Shown one piece after another: positions 19,672 through 26,180 of a stretch of 36,542 nucleotides of DNA. Positions within the stretch are counted from its first letter, which is position 1, and each line of letters starts with the position of its first letter. Origin of the DNA: a virus. The notes beneath the pieces were generated by a model. It was given only the letters and a program-made list of their open reading frames with translations, was not told where the DNA came from and did not search any database. Location: the IMG/VR virus record IMGVR_UViG_3300047472_000088, positions 1-36,542 of that record, one strand, 5' to 3'. The position numbers were made by a program, and so were the translations under genes.

Positions 19672-19673
19672 GG

Positions 19674-19838
19674 CTACTCGTCGCCGACGTTGGCTCGCGC
19701 GACACCGACGACGGGGGCGAGGAGCAGCGCCCACGCCGCGGCCTGCTCGCCGTCGATGAGGCCGTAGACGACGGCGACGCCGATGGCGGCGAGGGCTGCT
19801 TCGTAGAGGCGCTTGCGGCGTGCGGGCGTGAGCTTCAT
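19674..19838 (-). CDS. Holin-like membrane protein
   Basis: A 54-residue protein from ATG 19838 (ATGA overlap with the EEP gene). It has a basic start (MKLTPARRKRLYE), a first hydrophobic helix (AALAAIGVAVVYGLI), a short DGEQ turn and a second helix (AAAWALLLAPVVGVARA). Two helices joined by a charged turn fit small class II holins. The lysis context supports the call. Confidence 0.6.
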   Translation of the reverse strand: MKLTPARRKRLYEAALAAIGVAVVYGLIDGEQAAAWALLLAPVVGVARANVGDE

Positions 19839-20503
19839 CGGGTCTCCTTGTGCTGGCGTGGGTGGTGGACGGTGATGCCGACTGCGTTGTGATCGCCGTC
19901 GACATCGACGACGCGCTTGTTCGTGACGCGCCAGGACTGGGGCACGAGGATGCCGATGAGGGCATCCATGAATGTCTGCTTGCCGGTGGCTGGTTGGACT
20001 GCGCGGGCGAGCTTGTTGAAGTCGCCGAGGTCTGCCCCCCGTGGGCCGAGGCGGCGCATCATGGGCTGCCAGATCGCCCAGAACCGTTTGGGGGGTAGGT
20101 GCGCGACACGGAACTTGCGGAACCGTCGGCCGTCGACCCTGCCGCGGATGACGAGGATGTGCCGGGTCCGCATCCCGATCCGCCGGCCGTTGATGAAGGG
20201 GCGGACTCCGGTGCGGTACTTGACAGTCACCTCGGTCAGCCGCTTCGTGTCGATGATCGCGGCGACCCCAGCCTTGTCGAGCGGGCCGCGTTGGATGAGT
20301 CGGAGGTCGCGGTCGTCGCCGACGAAGGGCGCCCATTCGATGGGCTTCACCTTCAGCAGCAGCGACGCCTCGACGACGCCGGTCACCACCGCGTTCGGGA
20401 ACGCGCGCAGGGTCTTGTGGACGATGCGCGCGGACCGTTCGGGCGCGACTCCGCTCCCCGCCATCGCGTTGCAGACGACGAGGTCGAACGATGTGTGGGT
20501 CAT
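19835..20503 (-). CDS. Endonuclease/exonuclease/phosphatase (EEP) superfamily protein
   Basis: A 222-residue protein from ATG 20503, preceded by GAGGAG. It has the DNase I-like motifs: N12 (VVCNAM), E45 (TGVVEAS), H135 (RVAHLP), GDFN (D161, N163) and DGDHNAV (D204, H205). These are the metal and catalytic positions of EEP enzymes that cut nucleic acids or phosphoesters. An enzyme of this kind inside a lysis cassette is unusual; degradation of host DNA or removal of phosphate groups from wall polymers or lipids are both possible. The N-terminal region has no signal peptide. It is coupled to the holin-like gene downstream. Confidence 0.7.
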   Translation of the reverse strand: MTHTSFDLVVCNAMAGSGVAPERSARIVHKTLRAFPNAVVTGVVEASLLLKVKPIEWAPFVGDDRDLRLIQRGPLDKAGVAAIIDTKRLTEVTVKYRTGVRPFINGRRIGMRTRHILVIRGRVDGRRFRKFRVAHLPPKRFWAIWQPMMRRLGPRGADLGDFNKLARAVQPATGKQTFMDALIGILVPQSWRVTNKRVVDVDGDHNAVGITVHHPRQHKETR

Positions 20504-20526
20504 CGCGGCTCCTCATGTTTAGTGCC

Positions 20527-20563
20527 GCTTGACATGAAGTGTCTAGCGATGCTTTAATTGGGC
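20527..20563 (+). promoter_or_regulatory. Near-consensus promoter and operator of the inserted plus-strand unit
   Basis: A perfect -35 box TTGACA (20529-20534), an 18-bp spacer and TTTAAT (20553-20558). The -10 box ends five bases before ATG 20564 and no ribosome-binding site is present, so the transcript should be leaderless. A 21-bp imperfect palindrome GCTtGACA-tgaag-TGTCtAGC (20527-20547) covers the -35 box and could be the operator for the HTH protein that follows. Confidence 0.7.
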
Positions 20564-20893
20564 ATGGCAAAGATGACGGTCCAGGAGTTCGCAGACGCCA
20601 ATGGCCTGGACGCAACAGTGATCGCGGACGGCATGGAGGTCGACGTCAGCGAACCGGTGGGAGCACCTCGCATCCGCCAGCACCTACGCGCAGTCGAGGC
20701 GAGCGTGGTGGCCGAGTTGACCGACGCACAGGAGCGCGTCGCCTACGCCCGGGAGGATCTGAAGAGCGCTGAGGCGATGCTTCAGGAGGAAGTCCGGAAC
20801 GCGTTACAGGACGGACTGTCGGCTATTCGAATCGGCGAGGTGCTCGGCGTCAGCCGGGCGCGCGTCTACCAACTGAGGGATGGAAAGCGATGA
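20564..20893 (+). CDS. HTH protein of the inserted unit
   Basis: A 109-residue plus-strand protein from ATG 20564, whose start coincides with the predicted transcript start. Residues 1-35 are mixed (MTVQEFADANGLDATVIAD), residues 40-82 look like a coiled coil (LRAVEASVVAELTDAQERVAYAREDLKSAEAMLQEEV), and the end is a compact HTH (ALQDGLSAIRIGEVLGVSRARVYQLRDGKR, 82-109). A coiled-coil dimer with an HTH fits autoregulation through the palindrome at the promoter. It is coupled by ATGA to the pyrophosphohydrolase. Plus-strand position within late genes marks it as a moron. Confidence 0.7.
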   Translation: MAKMTVQEFADANGLDATVIADGMEVDVSEPVGAPRIRQHLRAVEASVVAELTDAQERVAYAREDLKSAEAMLQEEVRNALQDGLSAIRIGEVLGVSRARVYQLRDGKR

Positions 20894-21294
20894 CCAACCA
20901 AGCGACCGAGATTGGGGCGATCGACGCAGCCCACCTCGCGAACCAGCGCGACTGGTCCGAGCGCACGTTCGGCCCAGGCTCGCGGCTGCTCGGAGTGCTC
21001 GACCACATCCGCAAGGAACTGGTCGAGATCGAGGACGATCCGACCGACGTCGAGGAGTGGGTGGACGTCATCATCCTTGCCTTCGATGGCGCGTGGCGGG
21101 CGGGCTGGGAGCCCCAGCAGATCATCGACGCGATCAAGGCCAAGCAGGCGAAGAACGAGGCCCGGACGTGGCCTGACTGGCGCGGCGTGCCTGCCGATCA
21201 GGCGATCGAGCACACGTCGTGCGGGTTCCACGCCTGGGGTGCCGATGACCGCTGCGTGACCTGCGGCGACCCTCGCGTCATAACGCCCGACTAG
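20890..21294 (+). CDS. DUF550 / MazG-like nucleotide pyrophosphohydrolase
   Basis: A 134-residue plus-strand protein. The core matches DUF550 dATP/dGTP pyrophosphohydrolase-like proteins: DWSERTFGPGSR, LDHIRKELVEIEDDPTDVEEWVDVIILA and KQAKNEARTWPDWR. The MazG-type metal residues are E43/E46 and E56/D59. The C-terminal 25 residues add a Cys/His-rich end (SCGFHAWG, RCVTCG) that may bind zinc. MazG-like enzymes hydrolyse (d)NTPs or alarmones and can shift host physiology or block other phages. The stop TAG overlaps the stop of the convergent endolysin gene (shared CTAG). Confidence 0.75.
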   Translation: MTNQATEIGAIDAAHLANQRDWSERTFGPGSRLLGVLDHIRKELVEIEDDPTDVEEWVDVIILAFDGAWRAGWEPQQIIDAIKAKQAKNEARTWPDWRGVPADQAIEHTSCGFHAWGADDRCVTCGDPRVITPD

Positions 21295-21812
21295 CGCTTC
21301 GGGATGGCCCGGAGTCGCTTGAGCCGGGCGTTGATCCGAGCCTTCCGCTCACGCAGCCGCACGATCGTCGCAGCGGCCCACGCAGGACGTGCGGGAGGCG
21401 GGTTGGGGATCGTGAGGCCGGTGATCGTCTCGGACCAGCCGGTGTACTTGACGCCCATGCTGCGCTCGATCTGCGCGATGGACGTGGTCCCGACGACGCC
21501 AGCCTTGTAGCCGCTGGCCGTCATGTCGGTCGAGCGGATCTTCCCGCCACCGAGCGACACCGCGCGATGACCGAAGCCCCTCGACCCACCAGAGAACGCG
21601 ACCGGCACACCACGCGGGGGGTTGCGGTCAGTGTGGCGTGCGCTGATCGGCTCCGACTTCCAACCATCCACCGCATCCGCGTCACCATCACGATCCTGGT
21701 CGCCGGCAGACGGCGCCCCGAACTGAGTCCGGGTCCAGAGCTGGCAGGTTCCGGGGACGTTGGTCCGCGCAGCCTCAGCGTTCCGTGCGGCCTGCTCGCG
21801 AGTGTTCACCAT
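21291..21812 (-). CDS. Endolysin-like cysteine peptidase/amidase
   Basis: A 173-residue protein from ATG 21812, preceded by AAGGAG. It has the CHAP/NlpC-P60-like outline: C23 in PGTCQLWTR, H82 in FGHRAVSLGGGKIRSTD, and D96 as the likely third residue. Between them lies a Ca-binding-like loop (DQDRDGDADAVDGW, 38-51) resembling a dockerin repeat, and a conserved DRNPPRGVPVAFSGG. The C-terminal 35 residues are basic (RLRERKARINARLKRLR) and may bind the wall. The adjacent XhlA-like gene supports a lysis role. It has no signal peptide, so export would rely on a holin. Confidence 0.7.
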   Translation of the reverse strand: MVNTREQAARNAEAARTNVPGTCQLWTRTQFGAPSAGDQDRDGDADAVDGWKSEPISARHTDRNPPRGVPVAFSGGSRGFGHRAVSLGGGKIRSTDMTASGYKAGVVGTTSIAQIERSMGVKYTGWSETITGLTIPNPPPARPAWAAATIVRLRERKARINARLKRLRAIPKR

Positions 21813-21873
21813 GACGGGCTCCTTCGGGTCGTGCGTGCGGGTGGGGGTCAGTTGCCGTCGTGCAGCGGGTGCA

Positions 21874-22140
21874 TCAACGAGTGCCGTAGATGACGCCGAA
21901 CAGGACCATCAGCACGCTCATCGCAGCCGCCATCGCAGACAGCGCAGGCCAGATCGGCTTCGGCTTGTTCGACTCGATCGCCGCCAACACATCGGTACGC
22001 ATCAGCCGCACCTCGTCACGGAGACCACCAAGCGCCGTCTCCGTCGCGGCCTGCTTGATCTCGACACCACGCACACGCGCGTCGAGGTTGAACTGCGACA
22101 ACATCTCGTCGCGGACCTGGCCCAGCGATGGCTCAGACAT
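21874..22140 (-). CDS. XhlA-like holin/membrane protein
   Basis: An 88-residue protein from ATG 22140. The first 58 residues are charged and helical (VRDEMLSQFNLDARVRGVE, ALGGLRDEVRLMRTDVLAAIES), consistent with a coiled coil, followed by one membrane helix (PALSAMAAAMSVLMVLFGVIY, 64-84) and a short tail. This is the architecture of XhlA-type proteins that work with a holin in lysis. It precedes the endolysin gene and overlaps the minor tail gene upstream by 8 bp. Confidence 0.65.
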   Translation of the reverse strand: MSEPSLGQVRDEMLSQFNLDARVRGVEIKQAATETALGGLRDEVRLMRTDVLAAIESNKPKPIWPALSAMAAAMSVLMVLFGVIYGTR

Positions 22141-23287
22141 TCGTGCCCTCCTGGGCCTCTAGTGCGTCAACGCGGGCCGAGAGGACACGGAAGCCAGCGA
22201 GCAACGCCGTCACCATCGCGCCCTGGTTGATCGAGAACGGAAGCCCCTCGACGTCGCGGTTCACGAGGTACTCAAGCCCCGTGTCCGCGACCTCCTCAGC
22301 GATCGTTCCGAGGAAGCGGCGGTCCATGTCGCCCTCGACCGTCGGGTCACCGTCGTTGCGGGTGTAGGTCTTCGTGACGATCTGGAGGAGCGCCGCCACG
22401 ATCCCCGCCTCGTCGGCGGGCTCGATGTTCTCCTTGAAGCGCCGCGACGACGAGTCGATGTGGATGCGCCCGTCGGCGCCCCGCATGACAACCGGGGACC
22501 CGCTGCCCGTGGGGAGGGTTGTGGAGAAGAACGCACCCGTCGTCTTAGCGACACCATCCACGTACACGTCGCCGACAAGGTCGATGGTCGCGGACCGGAG
22601 ACTGGTAGCACTCGCACCCGTCGCGCCGCCCGCCATGCTCAGGACACTGGACTCCGTCGCCGTCGGGAGCGTGCCCGACGCGAGCGTGATGCCCGGCATC
22701 CCGAAGAGCGCGAACGGGTTGACCCCACCGGGAGCCTCGCCGTCGATCCCGGAGTAAGCCTCCAAGATCCCACCGCTGCCGTCGTTGCGGAGCACGAGAC
22801 GCTCACCCTCGTCATCGTCGGCAGTCGCAATGTAGCCGCCGATGATCCTGCGAACAGGGAGGACACCAGGCACCGACTCGATGCGCTCGAGGTCGTCAGA
22901 CAACAGAACCTCGACAGGTTCGTCATACCCACCCTCAGGCCACGCGTCCCGATCGCCGAACGGGATGTCAACCTGGGCATCGTCGCCGAGACCCAGAGTC
23001 ACGAAGAGCGTGTAGTCCTTGAGAACCTGGCCGCTCGTGACCACATCGACACTGTCGCCATCCGTCGCAGCCACCGCGAGCGGGACCGACAAGGTCACGG
23101 TCTCCGCAACCCGGTCCACCCCGGAATACTCCAGGTCGACACCATTCAGACGCAGCGTGCCGCCCGTGTCAGCGAAGTCGCCAACCCAGTCGACCTCCAA
23201 CGCCGTCGCACCAACCGACGCAGCCGCAACGAGCTCGCTGCCCTGGTTGACGAGCTTGCAGCCCGTCGCCCAACCCCGAACAGACAT
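22133..23287 (-). CDS. Minor tail protein with S74 intramolecular chaperone
   Basis: A 384-residue protein from ATG 23287 (ATGA overlap; an alternative TTG is one codon earlier). Residues 1-150 are β-rich (ATALEVDWVGDFADTGGTLRL). The last 110 residues match the peptidase S74 intramolecular chaperone domain: SSSRRFKENIEP, the LLQIVTKTYT segment, DRRFLGTIAEEVADTGLEYLV and INQGAMVTALLAGFRVLSARVDALEAQ. This domain trimerises tail fibres and cuts itself off at the Ser before RRFKEN. The protein is therefore likely a trimeric fibre or tip component. Confidence 0.78.
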   Translation of the reverse strand: MSVRGWATGCKLVNQGSELVAAASVGATALEVDWVGDFADTGGTLRLNGVDLEYSGVDRVAETVTLSVPLAVAATDGDSVDVVTSGQVLKDYTLFVTLGLGDDAQVDIPFGDRDAWPEGGYDEPVEVLLSDDLERIESVPGVLPVRRIIGGYIATADDDEGERLVLRNDGSGGILEAYSGIDGEAPGGVNPFALFGMPGITLASGTLPTATESSVLSMAGGATGASATSLRSATIDLVGDVYVDGVAKTTGAFFSTTLPTGSGSPVVMRGADGRIHIDSSSRRFKENIEPADEAGIVAALLQIVTKTYTRNDGDPTVEGDMDRRFLGTIAEEVADTGLEYLVNRDVEGLPFSINQGAMVTALLAGFRVLSARVDALEAQEGTNV

Positions 23288-24435
23288 CAACGGCTCCTTC
23301 GTCGTGGCCGACTGACCCGCCGCACCGCACCGACCGTCTGGTCACCAGACAGCCCCAGCGGGATCGAGGCGGACGTGAACGGCAGATTGGCGTCACCGAA
23401 CTCGGTGCGGACCGCGATCAGATCGCCGTAGTCAAGGTGGAAGAACGGCACCGACGGAACCTCCATCGACACCTGCATCGGCAACGCGTCACGGAGCTCA
23501 CGGTTCGCGCGCGCCTTCGCGCCCTCGTCCTTGTGGATCGACGAGTCATCGACCAGCAACGGCAGGAACCGCGGGACACCATGCCGGCCAAGCCGAGCAG
23601 GCGCCATCGGGTGAGTGGGCTTCGCGGTCGCCGTCTCGGTGAACTTGACCTGCTTCTCACCCTTCTTCGGCTTCCGCTGACCCGTGACACGCACGTGGTT
23701 CTTCACGCCGGTCGCGTCGTAGTCCATCCGCGGGAACCCCGTCAGGCGACCATGCTCAGCGATCGACAACGACACCGCCCGCGGACGACGCCGCAACACC
23801 AGCGCCCCGTCACACGAGTAGATGAGCTGCATGTCGATCGAGGCCGCGATCTTCTGACAGACCCGCCACGGCGACGCCTCTTCCTTCCACCCAACCGAGT
23901 AGTTCCGCGACAGCCGGGCCTTGTGCGCCTGAGGGAACCGGAACCGGCGCTCCCCAGTGCAGTCGGCCATGATGTCGCGGATCGCGTCGACCGCGTTCTG
24001 CCCCTTCTGCACCGTCTTCGGCTGACAACCGTTGACCGCGAGAAGTGTCTTGTCCTGGCACTCGACGACCACCTCGTCGCCCTCGCGGCCGATGCGGATC
24101 ACCGGCCCCACGAACGGGGTAGCAACCACATCGGTGCCGTCGGAGAGCTCCACCTTGTGGCGGACCCGGATCATCCGGTCGGCGAACACCGCACCCGCGA
24201 ACGGGCTGTCGGTGTCGAGGTGCAACGAGTGATCGGGGTCGTACAGCGTGACCGTCGCCGTGCGCTTCACGAGACCGTCGCGCTGCAGGTTGACCTGGCC
24301 GTCCTTGAACGCGGCCATCCCGATCAACTTCTCCTCCATGTCGAGAACCGCGACACGGATCTCGAAGTCGTGAGGCTCCATCAGCAGCTCGTGGTACTCC
24401 GCCATCTGGCGGCGGTTCAGGCCGAGCGGCTGCAT
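23287..24435 (-). CDS. Minor tail protein (baseplate/tail hub-like)
   Basis: A 382-residue protein from ATG 24435, whose A is shared with the stop of the gene before. It has the outline of tail-tip hub proteins that follow the distal tail protein: LMEPHDFEIRVAVLDMEEKLIG, then QRDGLVKRTATVTLYDPDH, GPVIRIGREGDEVVVECQDK, a region with CQKIAASIDMQLIYSCDGALVL, and KNHVRVTGQRKPKKGEK. The end (HLDYGDLIAVRTEF) fits a hub domain. Its position between two other minor tail genes supports the call. No enzymatic motif is evident. Confidence 0.7.
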   Translation of the reverse strand: MQPLGLNRRQMAEYHELLMEPHDFEIRVAVLDMEEKLIGMAAFKDGQVNLQRDGLVKRTATVTLYDPDHSLHLDTDSPFAGAVFADRMIRVRHKVELSDGTDVVATPFVGPVIRIGREGDEVVVECQDKTLLAVNGCQPKTVQKGQNAVDAIRDIMADCTGERRFRFPQAHKARLSRNYSVGWKEEASPWRVCQKIAASIDMQLIYSCDGALVLRRRPRAVSLSIAEHGRLTGFPRMDYDATGVKNHVRVTGQRKPKKGEKQVKFTETATAKPTHPMAPARLGRHGVPRFLPLLVDDSSIHKDEGAKARANRELRDALPMQVSMEVPSVPFFHLDYGDLIAVRTEFGDANLPFTSASIPLGLSGDQTVGAVRRVSRPRRRSR

Positions 24436-26180
24436 CAGGACTCCCAGGGAAGCTCGTCGCGGGTCTGCCACCACTTGAACGAGATCTCGTAAGCGAGGGG
24501 CGAATCGGTGCCGTTGAGGGGCTCCACCATCAGGTCGCCGATCGTGACGGGGATGTTCCGGTCGCCATACGACATCCGGTACACCCGACCCTGACCGGAA
24601 CCCTTGAAGCCCATCGCGGTCGCCTTCATCCGCTCGGCCGTCAGCATCGGGTCCGTGCCGTCGATCAGGACACCCGACACCGCACCACGCGGCGGTGGCT
24701 GACCTGCACGGCGACGAACCGGAGGCGCGTCGCCGAGGATCTCGTGAACCACAGCACGCTCGTCCCACGAGACCTCGGTGAACTCGTGGTCCACCAGGAA
24801 CACAACCTGGGTCCCGACGAACAGCCACAGGCCCGGCGGACGGAGCAGCACAGACGCAGTCGGACCGTTCGGGCCAACACCACTGTCCACGACGGGCAGC
24901 ACCCGGTAGGCGTACTTCCGGCCCGGCTCGGCGTAGTAGTCACGCCACGCACGGAGGGAGCCGTCAACCCGGTCGATCCACACACCGTCGCGGACGATCT
25001 GCCACTCGTCAGCGTCCGCACCAGCAGACCAAGCGAGCCGCACATAGGGGTGGATGCCGGCGGACGCCGTCAACGTGTCGACACCCGGAGTCGCAGCGAG
25101 CGCCACAAGCTGCGTCGTCAGGGTGCCGCGAGAGAAGATCGCCTCGCCTGCCGTCGCCACCCGGTCCACGTTGTCCCACACGTCGACCACGATCCGCATC
25201 GACTGACCGACCCGCTTCATCCCCTTCGACGGGGTCCACTCCTGGTCGGCACCACCCTCGTACCCGGAGTCATCCAACAGCGCCCCGGAGGTCGCGTCGA
25301 ACACCCGGACACGCCAAGCAGCCTGGTCGGTAGCAGTCCACGTCACAGGCGGGGTCTTGTCGCCCGTGGTCGCATCCGGCGACGTGATGGTCACCGTCGG
25401 CTTCGCCAGCCACGAGAACACGGCAACGTCAGACCACGAAGACCACCCGTTCGCGTTCTTCGCCCGCGCAGCCCAGTAGTACGGGACGCCCTGGGTCGGC
25501 GTGAACAGCCCGGTCGTGTCGACCAGGCCAACCCCGGTGAAGATCTCCGCAGACGTGACAGCCCCAGTGAGCGCAGGGTTGGTGGCGATCTTGATCTGAA
25601 CCGACGTCGTGTCATCTGGGACCGCGAACGACATCGTCGGCGTCGGAGTCGACACCGCCGCACCATCCGGAGACAGGTCGACAGGGGCGTCACCGGGGAC
25701 GATGTACTCGAGGTCCAGGTAGGGCGGGTACACGCGGCCCTTGGAGCCGACGATCATGACCCGGCTGGTGTCGTTGGTGGTGATCCGCCAACCCCGGTTG
25801 ACCAGCGACCCCGCGACGATCGCCTGCACGTCGGCGATGATGTCGATCCGGAACTGGGTCCCCTCGGGGACGGCGCCAACCGTGACGCTGTGGGACGCGC
25901 CACCGAGAGCCGGACGGTTGTTCCACGTCGCCTTGCTGACCTTGAAGTTCGCCGCGTTGCGCTGGGCGCTGATCGACCGCGACCCACTGAGGCCAAACCG
26001 GACGGTACGGAAGACCAGATCGGCCTTCGTGATGACCGCGTTATCCGGGATGTCGGCCGGGACGGTGACATGGATCAGGCCACACTCAGACCCGGAGTCG
26101 AGGGCCAGCGACGCGACCTCGCCGTAGTTGTACTTGGGCTTCGCGTCGCGCGTGGACACGGTGGTGATGTTGAGTCTCAC
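24435..26180 (-). CDS. Minor tail protein with DNRLRE-like and fibronectin-like domains
   Basis: A 581-residue protein from GTG 26180 (GTGA overlap). Residues 1-165 match the DNRLRE/disaggregatase-like β-sandwich (NAVITKADLVFRTV, FKVSKATWNNRPALGG, WRITTNDTSRVMIVGSKG, YPPYLDLEYIV), often a carbohydrate-binding module. Residues 170-400 contain fibronectin type III-like units (PTPTMSFAVPDDTTSVQIKI, PYYWAARAKNANGWSSWSDV). The C-terminal region (RDGVWIDRVDGSLRAWRDYY, VVFLVDHEFTEVSWDE, VYRMSYGDRNIPVTIGDL) resembles a distal tail protein. Together these suggest a host-binding tail-tip protein. Confidence 0.7.
   Translation of the reverse strand: MRLNITTVSTRDAKPKYNYGEVASLALDSGSECGLIHVTVPADIPDNAVITKADLVFRTVRFGLSGSRSISAQRNAANFKVSKATWNNRPALGGASHSVTVGAVPEGTQFRIDIIADVQAIVAGSLVNRGWRITTNDTSRVMIVGSKGRVYPPYLDLEYIVPGDAPVDLSPDGAAVSTPTPTMSFAVPDDTTSVQIKIATNPALTGAVTSAEIFTGVGLVDTTGLFTPTQGVPYYWAARAKNANGWSSWSDVAVFSWLAKPTVTITSPDATTGDKTPPVTWTATDQAAWRVRVFDATSGALLDDSGYEGGADQEWTPSKGMKRVGQSMRIVVDVWDNVDRVATAGEAIFSRGTLTTQLVALAATPGVDTLTASAGIHPYVRLAWSAGADADEWQIVRDGVWIDRVDGSLRAWRDYYAEPGRKYAYRVLPVVDSGVGPNGPTASVLLRPPGLWLFVGTQVVFLVDHEFTEVSWDERAVVHEILGDAPPVRRRAGQPPPRGAVSGVLIDGTDPMLTAERMKATAMGFKGSGQGRVYRMSYGDRNIPVTIGDLMVEPLNGTDSPLAYEISFKWWQTRDELPWES

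Noticed and set aside
20504-20545. Divergent leftward promoter TAGACA-18-TAAACA for the EEP gene, sharing the moron palindrome
   Set aside because: The predicted start would fall within the GAGGAG ribosome-binding site, and read-through from the late operon is the simpler source of expression.
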